From: Hyparrhenia diplandra
Taxonomy: Eukaryota > Streptophyta > Magnoliopsida > Poales > Poaceae
DNA: 64,000 nucleotides
Direction: 5' to 3'
Assembly: GCA_015847255.1 (NCBI GenBank)
Contig: JADLZK010005548.1
Coordinates: forward strand, 1-64,000
The translations under genes were made by a program, and so were the position numbers. Every line of letters begins with the position of its first letter. Position 1 is the first letter of the stretch. A model generated the notes under the pieces. It searched no databases. It was given only the letters and a program-made list of their open reading frames with translations, and was not told where the DNA came from. Shown one piece after another: positions 24,453-37,728 of this stretch.

Positions 24453-27400
24453 CTAGAATCTGAAGTCCGGTCGACGTCCATTGCCCATCCAAATTTCCCC
24501 GAGAAGAGATTTGTTGAAAATCTGCCAGCGGAACAGCAGGTTCAGTAACTGCAGGCCTTTGCAACAGGGAAACTTGGAGAAAAACAAATGTTATCAGAAT
24601 CAGAAACTACATACCTTCTCAATAGGGACTTCATGGCGTTTGCACCATGCCACGGTAATTCTAGGATCAAGGTAGTTGATCTTTGACGTTCCAAGTGCAA
24701 TAGTCTTCAGATCCTCTTTTATCGTCTTATCCATCTCCATCTTCTCTATCCTGCCTTCAAGTGTTGTGATCTTCTTTTGAATCCTGCAAGTGGGTTTTGT
24801 GAGGTTGCCTACACCTTGCTCTTTGTTTTAATAATATAAACAAAATACAACAAAATGTGTGATTGAGGTGTTACGCTTCAGGAGCCAAGTTCCTCTTTGG
24901 CTTCCCCTCTTTATCATTTCCTAGAGGCTTCCCTTTCTTCGCCTTGCTCAAGTCTGCTTTCAGCTCCTCCACTTGGGACTGGAGAAGAAAAGGCAAGTGT
25001 GTCAGACAGTTCAAGAAATCACAAAGCTATTGGCAGAAACTTGAGCTGATAACTTGCAGCAGAAACCAAACCTTCAATTCATCAATCTTTTCGTTCAGTC
25101 TAATCATCTGGGATTCATGTGATTTTGAGACACTACGCTGATGGTTACAGATTATGGCAACCTGAGTATACAAGAAAGGGCAGCCCAAAGTCAGGATGAA
25201 TGATGATACAAGTAGTTAGTTTTCCCATTCCCCCCATGGTAAAAGATAGTACCTCTTTGTTTGCTCGTTGATAGACAGCGATTTTTTCTAGAAGAGTTCC
25301 ATCTTCGGTTTCTTCATGCAGCTGTAATATCGGCACAAGTACATTAGTCACATTAACGAAGCACAATAACATGCTTACATGTTATCAGGAAGTTAAAAAT
25401 CAGAGGTGCAAAAAACTGAAGATATGACAAAATGTGAAACATTGACCAACTACTTGTTTGCATTAAGTTGAGCTGTAAGTAAACACTAAAATACCAGAAG
25501 ACAACAATACATTTACATCAACAGCTCTATGCATCCGTGCAAACCTAACAAGTTTGAAAGAATGGACAACTGAAATCCAGTAAGACAAGATTCTTTTCAA
25601 CTTACAATTCCGTCCAATGTGATGGAAGCATTATATGTACGGAACACTTTTGCAGTAAGCCCAGGCATTAGATCCTTCAAGTGAGCATTTAGCCTATTTG
25701 TATCAATATTGTCAAAGAGATCTTCTCCTGGCTTCTTTCCTATAAGACCAGAAGTGAATGATTAGGTAAGAGATATGAGAGATTTAAAACAAAAGGAAAA
25801 AATGAGAATTATGCGTGAGATACCAGCACGGAAACCCTCAATTGCCTTGTAGACAAGCTCCTCAACCTCTACGGTGTTAAAGTATCTTACTGAATCTTTA
25901 CCCAGAAAGTCAAACTGCAGAGTTGATGAAAAGTCATATACTCAGAATGCATCAGAATTAACTAGTAATATTGAGTGAATATGGTGAATAGATGTTGAAA
26001 ATCAATACCTGAATCTTATTTGGGGGCATACACGTAACATTATCAACCTTCAGCGTACAGCAACCAACAGTATCAGCTTCATCATCATCCTGAAAGTGAT
26101 TTAAAATGTTAACTAAGAATATGTCATGTTGGCACATATTCCAAAGAAGCTCAAAGCCAAAAGATAAAAAGTAACATGAAAAATTAAGGTGACGACTATA
26201 TGCTATCAGAAAACATTTTCTTTAGAAACTAGCTCAGCTAACCCTTCCCATCTCTTGGTGTGTTTTTTCATAATTCTATTGTTGCTGATGCCAATGAGAT
26301 ATCATATAAAAGCAAGCATACATGTCCAGGCTTGCATAAATAAAAGAAGCTATATGCAAACTCCAAATGTAGGAAATCAAACTGCCACCAGACACATCAC
26401 AGATAGATAATAACACTAGAATAAACTGGAACATCATTTATAGCCACCGAACACATGTTCCAGTTGGATGTACCTTTTCATTGCCTGCCCTAAGGGCTAG
26501 TTTATCTATAAGGTATGTTGCCACAGCAATTTGCCTCCTCGTCACATCTTTGTTTTTTAAATCTTTTGTATAATTCTCACGAATTCTTTGTATGTGACCC
26601 TGCCAATGGCACACAACAAAATTATATGCATGTCAGTACGTGCAGACTCAAAAAATCTCCACATATACAAACTGAACTTCCCCACCTTCAACATTCTGGA
26701 CTTCTCATACTTCTCTTTGTCACTTTGCCCTTTCAGTGAGCTGCTTGCTGCCAGGAAAACATACTTGAAATCCTTTTTGGCTAATTGGATCATTCCAAAA
26801 AGCCAACCATGTAACAGTATTGTCATGTTTGACTTCTTTCCAACTGCAGGACACATGAACAATCAAACACTGCTTGCATGCTATTTGCAAATACAGTTTA
26901 TACACAACAGATAAGGGGAAATTATACTTTTCTCCAAGTATCGGGCACTCAGGGATTGAGCTCCATTTCCAATATTTATCGTGATATCGCTTGGTCGAAT
27001 GCGCCGCTTTTAGTTTTCCCATCTGAAACAATGTAACAAAAAAGTCTAAAAAGAGGGCACTCACTTGACACAGAAAGGCATGTGTATTTTACATGACATT
27101 AAATCTGCACCTTTGGATGCTCTCCACGTCCCCCTGAACAAGCCAGGTGGTTCTACTCTGAAATTTCCAACCTGGAACAAATAAACAATTTAATCAAGTA
27201 GAAATGTTGGCAAAAGGGGGCCAAGAGAACTAAGGCACACAATATCAGCTCACATATTATCAAACTATGTCAGTGTATAAAAAATTACCTTTTCTTTTAA
27301 CACCATTTACAACAGCCCACATGTACTTCTCCTCTTGTTTCAATTTCTCTTCCTTCAATGCTTTTTTCTCCTGATGAAAATAACAGCAATCTAATCACAA

Positions 27401-29009
27401 TGAGAGGGCATTCTGTAGAGTAAGTAAATAATGCAGCTTTGTTTCAACCAAAAAAAAAAAACACTTGCCTCTGTTGTCATCTGCTTCTTCTTCTCCTTCT
27501 CTCTGAGGTGCCATTCATATATTGGTGTGAAATCACAAAGCTCAAACTTCTTAATAATGTGATTTTTACCAAGAATTTTTCTCCAGTCAGTGAAAAAGTT
27601 ATCAATGAATGTTGGCTTGCTCGCATAGTCTGTGTCTTTCATAACAGCAAACATTGTTGCAACCTGCAACACAAAGAATTAACAGGGTAGGAAATTATAC
27701 GAAGAACTGTTTGGATTTTAGAGCTACTTCATGACTATGTCATCCTTGTTGCTTATAAAAATTTGGAAACAAAGCAACAAAGAACATGAATATATCACCT
27801 CCTCTTGTTCTGGTGTCAGATCAACAGGTTGCCCATTGTAAAGCATTTTGACACCATGAGGCTTGTATGGAGGAGGGAAAATAACGCCATTGTGCTCCAA
27901 GGTAGTCCATTTCTTTCCTCCGCCAGATCCGGGAGGGACCTTCATTGTCTTTGAGAACTGAGAATTTTTCATGTTCTTCTTTAATTTGCCTTTCCCTTTC
28001 ATTTTCTTGATATCCTTCTTCACAGAAGCAGGACTCTTCTTGACAATACTCTTTGCAGATGGCTTGCCTTTCAAGACTCTCCCATTTTCAACCTTTGTGC
28101 AAGAGGTGTGTTGTCATTGTCATCTGACTTGATTTCTCTTTTAACGATTGCAGAAGCTGAAGCATTTGAAGGCTTTGCCTTCTTAATAGCTGAACTTGTT
28201 TGATTACTATTGTCTAGAGGCCTTTTACCCAAATTTCGTTGGCCGTTTGTATCACTGTTTAACCCTTTGCTGGAAGAAGCTGTTTTTACGTTTCCACTGC
28301 CAGCAACTTTTGAAAATCTGGCAGCCAATGGCTTCTCATCCTCTGAATCTTCAGAGACATTGCCTCCACTTTTTGGACCGGCATTATTGGGCAACCTGCT
28401 TGCCAATGGTTTATCATCATCTGAATCTTCGTCAGGCTGCTCAACCTTTGGTGCAGTCCTCTGCGGAACAGGCTTACTCACGCTGTTGTTAGATATTTTG
28501 GATGAGTTGATCTTGAAACTCAATGGCTTATCATCGTCATCCGAGTCATCCGCCTTCTTAGACCCAGTATCAACTCTCTTCAACTTCTTCTCCTCAGCCT
28601 TCCTCCTCAACCCAATCGGCACCTCATCATCCGAGTCGTCAGACCTCTCATCTTTCACGAGAGGTCTTTTCAGTTTACTCTTATCAACAATGCTATTATT
28701 ACCCTTTGAACTATGCTGCGCCAAACTGTTTGGCTGGCCAGACCCCGAAGGCCGATGGTTAGGACTGGATGACGGTGGCTTCATATGCACTGGCCTCGAA
28801 GCCCCAGTGACCCCGTTCTTCTGCGGCGGGTTGGGAGCCACCGGTTTGGCGGTCCTAACAGGCGCCCCAGTGCCTCCTGACGACCCCTCCTGCTTGGAGG
28901 GGGCGGGCCTGGCGCTCTTCAGAGAGTTACTCGTCCTCTTGAACGAGATGGGAGCGTCGTCGTCGTCCTCAAACATAGCGGGGTTGTTGCTAGGGTTGAC
29001 AACCGCCAT
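24453..29009 (-). CDS. TOP1: DNA topoisomerase I (type IB), frame interrupted by single-base indels
   Basis: Nuclear enzyme that relaxes supercoils through a transient 3'-phosphotyrosyl bond. The ATG is at 29009, before a long acidic/lysine-rich N-terminus (SDDEVPIGLRRKAEEKKLK). The exons are 27799-29009, 27469-27663, 27289-27370, 27111-27171, 26928-27022, 26686-26843, 26474-26599, 26009-26089, 25824-25914, 25606-25739, 25253-25321, 25072-25161, 24875-24978, 24615-24783 and 24453-24521. The core includes WTTLEHNGVIFPPPYKPHG; the catalytic Tyr motif SKINYLDPR is in 24615-24783. Exon 2 ends GAG|GCAAGT, a GC-AG intron. Eight frame shifts are inferred: one base missing near 28076, 26958 and 24470; one extra near 27297, 27132, 27010, 26773 and 24498. 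Correcting them gives 911 codons including stop, the usual plant length. A 5'UTR intron (about 29052-29573) is likely. Confidence 0.95.
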
Positions 29010-29051
29010 CACCCACCACCGGATCAGAAGGACCCAGCCAGTCAGCCACGC

Positions 29052-29573
29052 CTGCAAGAGCAGCACAACCACACGTTCGTGTAAGTAAGCAAATAAATCA
29101 ATCGACAGATATGAAATTCCGATAATCGAGCTGAGCAGAGCTGCCTATCCCCGTACCGAATCCAGCCATCTATTCACTGGAGACCCTTCCACCACCCCAA
29201 TCCCAATGTTCCTATGAACTACAGTCACCTGAATCAGGACCAAACGTTAACACAATCGAGTTGCACCCGGCCAATTCTGGGTTTCCCCCAATGTCCGACG
29301 CCCGATTAAGTCGAACAACTCACGGGAGAAGCGCAACCAACGATTCCCCCTCCAGATCGCCCCCAACGCTTCTTCCCCCAATGACGACGCGACTCATACC
29401 AAGGGCGGTGGAACCCGCGGCCGCCGATCCAGCGGCCCCGTCGTCCTCGTCCCTCCACCGACCAATCCCCACCCCACCCCAGACCCAACCCCCCCCCCCA
29501 CCCCACCCGCGGCGGGGGCATGAACCCAACGGAGATGGAGCGAGAGTTCCAAGGGAGACGCACCGACCGAGAC
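29052..29573 (-). other. Probable 5'UTR intron of TOP1
   Basis: A minus-strand acceptor TTGCAG|GCGTGG lies at 29051/29052, upstream of the ATG. A candidate donor GTGCGT is at about 29573. The leader beyond it is very GC-rich. Inferred from motifs only. Confidence 0.4.
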
Positions 29574-30987
29574 GCGCCCGGCGGCGGCGGCGGCGGCGCG
29601 GGGAGGTGTTGCTGCAGGTCAGGTCAGGTCAGGTCCGGTCCGGGCCGTCGCGCGTACGGATCCCCGCCTCTTCCTCCGGCGAGCGAGCGAGCGAGGCGGC
29701 GGGACGGAGACGAGCGGGGGGGCTAGGGTTAGGGCAGGGCGCGCCGCTTCCTTCCCTTTGCTTATCTATCTCGTCCCTCCCTCTCGCGCTGCTTGCTCCC
29801 TCCCTCGCTCGCTCTCGTCTCGTATTTCTATCCCCCGCCTTGCCTCGCGTCGCGTCGCGTCCTCGTCTTTCCGTCCGCCTCGTGTTTTTCCCACCCCTTT
29901 CTCCCTCCGTTGCCCTTGGGGTGGTGGGACCCGCACTAGGACAGGACGAGAGAGGGAGGGAGGCTGACGGGCCCACCGGCAGAGAGACGGAAGCGGTGGG
30001 GGGGATATACTGGTAATCTGGTAGCGTGGGCCCCGCGCGCAGGGACACGGCGGTGGCGTTGCGTGGCGTGCGTGCGTGCGTGCGTGCGTGGCGAGCTAGC
30101 TTGCCTGGCGCGCGGGCGGCTCGTGGGCTGTTTGGCGAGCGCGGCACGGGCCCGCATGTCAGTGGGCGGACAGCGGTTTTGCGTGGGGGAGGCTGGTGGA
30201 TTGGATGCGATCCTGGCTGGGATTACGTTTCTCCATCACAGGAAAGTACGTTTTCTTTCCGGAAATTTCAAAGTGCCACCTCCGTCTTGCACTTATCAAC
30301 TGCTACAGTGATTTTTGTTTAATCCCGTGCGTGGTCGCTTCATCGGGCACAACAAAGCCTTCTTTGCCACGACGATCTCTTTAGTTCCCTTTTTTGTGTG
30401 TGTATAATTCCAAAACATAGGAGTAGTTCTTATTCCAAAACATAGTTCTTATTTCCTAAAAACCATAGTTCTTACAAGAATTTGGATAAACATAATTGGA
30501 TGTGGCATGTGTTGGTGAGATTTTCTATAGACTCGATTCAGAGTTTTTAAGTTACAACAGAGCTAAAGTAACCACTTAATAAAGTATTACGTGGTACGCT
30601 TTCGAACAAAAACAGAGCTAAAGTAAAAATATACACTTATGGTCTTACAATATTTGTATATACTCTTAGAAGAGTTATGGAAAATTCTTTTGCGTAATGG
30701 AATGTTTTTTTTTTTTTTTTTTTTGACAACTAGACTTACTACAAATTTTACATAAGGATTAACCTTCATTTTAAAAAAATATGTAGTTTCCACAAGTTTT
30801 TTCTCATAGTGAATTTTAAAATATAAGTCTTATGTGCTTAACTAATATACTTTTTTTTTTTTAAAACACAAGGGTTAAATATATATAGATATTTTGACTA
30901 AAAACAAAACTAATGTGATCTATATAACTACAAGAAACCAATAGACCCTTTTTTTTTTTCAAGTTTTGATCCCTTATGAACCTTTTT

Positions 30988-31145
30988 ATTTCCTTTCATT
31001 TCAAATTATAAGACTTTTTTTAGCTTTTCTAAATGTATTTTCTTTACTATTATGAATCTAGTTATTATACACTATATTTGGATATAAAGTAAAAGAAAAT
31101 ATATGTAGAAAAAGTAAAGTCTTATAATCTGGAATGGATGTAGTA
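30988..31145. mobile_element. Stowaway-like MITE, diverged ends
   Basis: The left end catttcaaattataagact is matched in inverted orientation by agtcttataatctggaatgg at the right. The outer bases are diverged relative to the usual CTCCCTCC terminus, so exact limits and the TA duplication are uncertain. About 158 bp, no coding capacity. Confidence 0.6.
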
Positions 31146-31601
31146 TGTAACTATATTCAAGAAAATCCGATTCCTCAAATTTCAAATCAACATGCGCTGA
31201 GCCTGAAAGACCCTCTGAGTGCCCCAACAAATAAAGCAAATAAAAACATCAAAAATTGACCCTTTGAAAACCTAATCTGTTTCTAGCTAAAGTCAAATCG
31301 GGCTCTCGTATAAATAAATAAATATCCAACTACACCTTTCGGTTGAACTCACATACATACGTGTGTACTAAATCGGGCCCGGTCGCATGTGAAGTCAAAA
31401 TCGTCCCAAAAATGATCATGTATCCCAAAGTACGAATGAAACAAAAGACACTGACTGAAAGGTGTTATCGAAGAGCTGGATTATCCAAATCTCTTTTTTT
31501 AAAATATATTCCCGTGTCACTCTCATCGTCCCCACCTCGGTGTTATCGAAGCCAAGCCTCGGCGCATGGATCGACACAACCCACGGCTCCCCTGGTATAT
31601 A

Positions 31602-31840
31602 CTCCCTCCGTCTAAAAAAAATGACGACACTACGCTTCCCGGCACACAAATGCCGCAAGAATTATATATTAAAATGTAAAACATTTGTGCTAAGTAATTA
31701 GCATATCATCGGAAAGATCTTTAAGTCTAGTTTTTTTAACAAATTTATTTGAAAATTTAAATGTTGCACGTATTTTCTACAAATTGAGTCAAACTTTTGG
31801 CACGCATCCCACGGCGTCACTCTTTTTAGGGGACAGGGAG
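31602..31840. mobile_element. Stowaway-type MITE, inverted relative of the 7343 copy
   Basis: It begins CTCCCTCCGTCTAAAAAAAA and ends tttttaggggacagggag, flanked by TA on both sides. Its reverse complement carries the same internal blocks as 7343-7576 (CGTGGGAT.CGTGCCAAAAG and ACTAGACTTAAAGATC). Confidence 0.85.
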
Positions 31841-32583
31841 TACATGGTTCAAATTACCAATCTGCCCATTGCCTTCTAGTGCCCATCATTGCATTTTTCA
31901 TTGATATTTTTTTTTTTAAAAAAATTCAGGCTTACATTGGAGATATGTGAAAGAAAATTTTTTTTTATGAATTTTCATCTTGTTTAGAATGAATGTGAGA
32001 TTTTTCTCTACTTGTATTTCTTTTTTAGCGTTTCTATACTAATCTAACATGTTGCAATTGAGTGGAGCTTCGTGCTAGAGTAATCGGCTAAGCACTTGCT
32101 CTCTTCTAAAATGTCTCAATTGTTTATGGCTCTTTGATCTAGTTACATTAGTCTTGTTGTTTGCTCATTCAATCGTGTTTGTGAGTTGTTTGCATTGTAC
32201 TTACTTCAATTGTGTAGTTGTTGATTACCATTGAACAGCTCCGCCATCGGTTTCAAACAAGGCCATATATACCCTATCGTAACTCGACCTCAACTTTACA
32301 TAATTTTCAAAAAAAAAAACATATATAATCTCATAGTCCATGTTTGCCCAAGTTTGTTTGGAACAACATTCGGATGCAAGATGGTGAAAATCCTCCCAAA
32401 ATTTTATGACTACGTTGGAGCGTGAGTTTCTTTATTTTACCCCTAAAGGGCAAAGTGGTCATTGCACAACAAATTAATTAATTCCTACTGTCTGCAGATC
32501 GCGTAGCATCGCTAATTCTTCTCTTGTTCCATCCACTCCCCTTCACTTCCACAGTCCACGGCTCCGATCCCAACTCCACTCCC

Positions 32584-35500
32584 ATGGCGCTCTCAATCTC
32601 CACGCCCACCACCTCCTCCCTCGTCCCGGCCTCCCGTCAGGTACCACACCCACCCTCCCCTCCTCTGATCCTCTCCAGCAACCTCCCATTCGCGCAGTTC
32701 GGCCGCTCGCCGCCGCCGTCCGTCGCCACCTGCTCATCTCATCCCCCCCTGTTGGCTGTTTCATTTCACCTGTTCTTGGTCGTTGCTTCAGGTGGTCAGA
32801 TTGACTTCGCGGTCGGCAAAGCCCGCGACTTCCAGCCTCCGGAGGCCGCCTCTCGCCGCGCGGGCTGCCGCTGGCAACGCACCCACGTCCCCGGTCAGCG
32901 GTACTGCCTCTCTTGGCCCGCCCCCACGCTCCTGTCCTGTCCTGTCCTGCGGCTTCTCGTGATTCCTGACCCCCGATTTCGCTCTGTTTGGGCGCAGAGG
33001 TCGTCACTGAGCTCGACGCGGTGGCCGGCTTCAGCGAGATCGTGCCGGACACCGTCGTGTTCGATGATTTCGAGAGGTAACAATAGTGTTCCTGCCTTGT
33101 TGTTGTGTCTTGTTGTTGTCCCCATTTGGATTTGGATGGACATTTGGTGGGGTGGGTGGGTTAACCGAGGCTGGCACATTGTGCTGTTGTGAACAATTGC
33201 AGGTTCGCACCCACGGCGGCCACGGTGAGCTCGTCGCTGCTGCTTGGGATCGCTGGGCTCCCAGACACCAAGTTCAAGGTGAGGAGCTGTCCTGTCACGA
33301 TTGGAATGTTCATCTATTCACTTAATCCTGCAGTGCAAGATTGATACGGTTTATGTTGTGGCTATTTGGTGTTTGCAGAGTGCGATAGATACCGCGCTGG
33401 CAGATGGTGAGTGCAACGCATTGAGAAACCTGAGGACAGGATGTCCTGTTACCTCACCAAGGTCTGCATGTTTCATCTCAGAATTTCGCTGTTACCTGTG
33501 ATAGTGATAGATAGGCAATGTGGGGGGCTTCTGTGCATCTGAGGGGCTGAATCGACAAGAACTTTTGCAGGCTCTGGCGAACGTTGGTGCTGAACTGGCT
33601 CATCAAGTCCCTGGACGCGTTTCGACTGAAATAGATGCTCGGTTGGCTTATGACACCCAGGGCATTATCCAGAGGGTATGAGCATTTTTTTTTTCTGCTT
33701 GTGTTGCTTGAATGGAAGTTGATGCATATCAACAATTAATAATTATATGGACCTTCTGTTAGCATTATGGTTTGTTAGCTCAAAGCGGTTAAGAAATTCC
33801 TTCTAGCAGTGTCTGTATGCCAGCTTTCTTGGCATCTGTCCTAGTTAACAAACTGCAATGTGACACTCCAATGTAACAAAACATAATAGTGACAACAAGA
33901 CTCTTTTGTTCCAGCTTATTATTTTATGTTACCAATGTTAGTGTTTCATATGCAAATATGTGCAAAGATAGATCAGTACTGTCAAGATAAAAAAGAACGC
34001 TTATTTGTGGCATAGCTTCCAAATTGGTCTGAATAGATTTAAGATAGTGGGGGAAGTGGGGGCATATTAGCAGCATGGTACTAGTATGAGTTTGTGGATT
34101 GGTACTATCACTAAATTATTTAGATATCTGCTGAGCACCTCTTAGTTGAAAAAAAATGAGACACAACCTAGGAGGAACTAGGTGGTTTTTCATTAAGAAG
34201 AAAATGAGGCACGTAAATCCGTCTCCAATGGGGATCGAACTCACGAGCGGTTGCTTCCACACCTAGGAAGTTAACCACCCGGGCTATCGCCTAGTCCTCA
34301 GCACCTCTTAGTTATTACCTTTGATCAAATTACTATACCAGTAAATGTGACCAATATTTTTTCATGGAACAAGCACTTTTTTTTTTTTGTGACAGAACAA
34401 GCACTTGTTACTTACTTGCATGTTAGTTGATATACAATTGTACACTGCAATTTATAGTTGTGACCATATAATTGAGGGAACAATTCTTCTGATACTTAAA
34501 ATATGTATTTTTAGCTCTTATGACCTATGAACACACTTTAGAATCATGTCATTGATCCTCATTTTCTCAGCATCCCTTTCATTGCTGCCATGCTCAGATA
34601 GTCAGCACCTCTGCACTATATATTGCTGTAGTGATCAATATTACTGATTTTTATCAGTTCCACACTTTTTTTTTTTTTATCATGTTTCAGTTATCATTAC
34701 AAATCACACGTTAGTCATGGTGTTACAGTTTAACTGAAATGGTGACCTAATGTTTAAAGTAATTGTCCCTAAACATCAGTACGTGGATACATACATGTCA
34801 AGATATATGTTATCTGAGTAATTACATCCTAAGATTGGTCTTAATCATGTTCTTGTTGCTGATGCTTGTGCCTAAGCATGGTTGGATATCCTTTGAGAAA
34901 AATATCTGTGCTTCTTAGTCGCAGTTTCCTTAAAACTGTTATCTTTGTATATTTAGGTGCATGAACTGTTGAATCTATACAATCAGCATGATGTCTCAAC
35001 TGACCGCCTGCTATTTAAAATTCCTGCTACTTGGCAAGTAAGTATGCTAGGCACTAATCTTTAAGTTCTGCCTGGCTGTACCTGCTGTCTCTATAAATCT
35101 TCGTTTCCAACTTGTTTACCATTAGGAATAGAGGCCTCAAGGTTGCTTGAATCTGAAGGAGTTCAAACACATTTAACGTTTGTTTACAGGTAATAGACAA
35201 AGCATTATATATCATTTGCTCCTGATCGGCTGATCCTATTGCTTAATGGCTAGAGCAAGGAACTGTATGGATGTTATTTTTCCCACTTTGCAACATTTTT
35301 ATGTTGCAATATTTTGGTTCTTAGTGGTACCCCTTCTTTAAAGTGCAGCATCAAAACAAGCTATGGACAATCTTCTTAGATTATCATATTCTGCTTTTAC
35401 ATTAGTACATGGAGAGGTATTCTATTGAGTCTGTCTGATGGATAGTAGTTATTCATGAGGCTTACTAGTAAGATGAAAAATAGCAAGTTTAGCACTGAAT

Positions 35501-37274
35501 CACCTGCAATAGTGCAGGTTCAATTGCTTAGTCTTGCATTTACTTGTTTATGTAAGATGAAAAATAACCTGGAGCTTATATACATCTTTTGTTTTGTGGT
35601 TGACCATGCTTGCTCAGTTTTGCACAAGCAGCAGCGGCAGCACAAGCTGGTGCATCTGTTGTACAGATATTTGTGGGGCGGTTGCTTGGTAAATTTATCA
35701 AACCATCTTTTACCATGACTCTGTTCTTAAACAGTATGTTGTGCTAACCACATTCTACCCAGGATTGGGCAAGGAATCACTCTGGTGATCCAGAGATAGA
35801 TGAAGCTCTGAAGAAAGGAGAAGATGCTGGGCTTGCTCTGGTTAGCTTCAGTTCTTTTTATCTGTTAGTTATTTATGCATGATTATATCAATATACAAGA
35901 AATTTGAAGAATCAAATGTCTGTAAATAGGAGCTTCAAGCCTTCAACTTTACTGACAATAGTTTTTGTACTTGCTCCTGACTATCAAGCTAAAAACAAAG
36001 AAATAATCAGCAAGTAATTTTGAGTTACCTTTGAGTCAATTTTAGCGTTTGTCTTTTTTTTTTTTTTTTTTTATCATTCCATCATTTGATTAATATCAGC
36101 AGATAATGTGTTGGTATCCTAGTTTCCTTACAATAATGAAGTATAAATGAGTAATTAACATGCCTAACATAAGTGGATAACTATGGCACTTAGTATTAAG
36201 GTAGTCATCCATAAGGGGGTTACATCTTAGAGATGAGCAACAGTACACTTACAATTTCTTCTACTAAGCAAGAGTTTATAATAACTTCATATATTTGTGG
36301 GTTATAATCCAGGCGAAGAAAATATATGCCTATATTCACAGAAATGGGTACAAAACAAAGTTGATGGTTGCTGCCATACGGAACAAGCAGGACGTATTTA
36401 GCCTTCTGGGGTAATTTTGTATTACTTGTTTTTGCTGGATATTGGATACAAATTCACAAGTCATTGGTCACTAACATGGGAACTAATGTTTCTTAAATGT
36501 AGGATTGATTACATCATTGCACCACTGAAGATATTGCAGTCTCTGGAAGAATCTGTCACCGATCCTGATGTGAAGTACGGTTATGTCCCAAAGTTGACAC
36601 CTGCTATTGGGAAGACGTACAACTTCACTGAAGAGGAGGTTCGTGCACTCATGGATCTTGTTCCAAATTTGCACATCTGAAGTTCTGAATCTCTTAATTG
36701 GCAAATAACTTAATGATGTCCAGCAGTAATCATGTATTGTTTAGATTTTTTTAAAAAAAATGGCACCTTTGAGCACTCCACATAATTGTTCCCAATAGGA
36801 ACCATTGCAAGTGTGATGCTGTATGTAAATTTATATTGTCTTCACCAGACCTGTGCTTTTCCACTAGACCAATATAGAGAGATATGGTAGCAGAGAGATT
36901 TGTAGAAGGACCAGGACATATCTGTAGGATCCTTTTATAGAACTCTCTGCAAGGGAAAATTCTGTTTCCAGAATTGATAAATGAGAATGCTTCTCTGTTA
37001 GCCTTGATGAAAATAAAAGTATCTGATAAGTGCCGAAGTCAAGAAAAAAAAAAACGATCAGTCCTCTACTTTTTATCTTGTATCTTTATGCTATTGATTG
37101 TTCATTCCTGATAAATGTTGTATGCAGCTTGTGAAGTGGGACCAGTTGAGCCTATCAGCTGCGATGGGGCCAGCTGCTGAAGAACTACTTGCTTCAGGAC
37201 TAGAGGGATATGTGAACCAAGCACGCCGCGTTGAGGAGCTCTTTGGGAAGATCTGGCCACCTCCCAATGTTTAA
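32584..37274 (+). CDS. Transaldolase, plastid-type, with frame breaks
   Basis: Transaldolase moves a dihydroxyacetone unit between sugar phosphates in the pentose phosphate pathway. The N-terminus (MALSISTPTTSSLVPASRQ, then Arg/Ser/Ala-rich) looks like a plastid transit peptide. The exons are 32584-32640, 32792-32900, 32998-33076, 33203-33278, 33379-33461, 33571-33675, 34957-35037, 35126-35189, 35618-35688, 35763-35840, 36313-36410, 36503-36638 and 37128-37274. The Schiff-base Lys lies in LLFKIPATW (34957-35037). Later motifs are GASVVQIFVGR and NKQDVFSLLGIDYI; it ends WPPPNV. Exon 33379-33461 is 83 nt where 84 is expected (missing G near 33423), and 35126-35189 is one base short at the acceptor. 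The 35688/35763 junction is one base out of phase. All other exons fit. About 395 residues when corrected. Intron 6 holds a SINE. Confidence 0.94.
34148..34299 (-). mobile_element. tRNA-derived SINE in a transaldolase intron
   Basis: Read on the minus strand, it has a box A (TAGCCCGGGTGG, about 34274-34285) and a box B (GAGTTCGATCC, about 34232-34242), the internal RNA polymerase III promoter of tRNA-derived SINEs. It ends in a T-rich tail, as rice p-SINE-type elements do. It is flanked by the 14-bp direct repeat agcacctcttagtt at 34134-34147 and 34300-34313. About 152 bp. Confidence 0.85.
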
Positions 37275-37728
37275 CAACATTTTGCTGCCCCACAGGTTTC
37301 AGTTCCAACAGAGAGCAATAACAACAGGCAAGGGCGGTACAGTGCTGACCCACATCTGCCCTCTTGCTTGGAAGAACACTTCTCTTGCTCGCCACAGTTC
37401 TCCATTGTGATTTACCTGGCAGTCTCACGATGCTGTGCAAAAGACGTTCTGCTTCTACTTTTGTATCATACACGAAGCGCTCCAATGTTTTCGTTAACTT
37501 GCAGTGTGTATTGTGTTTTTTTTGGTTCAAACGATATGCTAAACTGATGAGAACCTGTCACCTGATATTCCCTGCAACTGCAAATATCCTGATATCCTGT
37601 GGTATGGCAGGCTGGCAACAGCTGCTTCTTGGTACAGGTGGCAATGTGCAACGTTGTTCCATGAGAACCATCCATCCAACATCACCTGAGCTGCAGTTAC
37701 ATGATTCCACATATACATCTGTGCTATA

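Larger units (their letters stand above)
29574..32583. other. Intergenic between TOP1 and transaldolase
   Basis: The first 600 bp are very GC-rich (TOP1 promoter side), with a (GCGT)n run near 30065-30092. The rest is AT-rich with long T runs and two MITEs (30988-31145 and 31602-31840). No coding family is seen; open frames over the GC-rich part are low-complexity. Confidence 0.6.

Noticed and set aside
28210..29088. 292-codon open frame on the plus strand
   Set aside because: It is the antisense shadow of the topoisomerase I N-terminal exon; its Ser/Leu-rich composition mirrors Asp/Glu/Lys codons.
29261..30016. 251-codon GC-rich open frame in the TOP1 promoter region
   Set aside because: Low-complexity Pro/Arg sequence over the leader and promoter, with equal frames on both strands.
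34148..34299. Functional tRNA gene
   Set aside because: Box A and box B are present but there is no cloverleaf; the T-rich end and target duplication mark a SINE.
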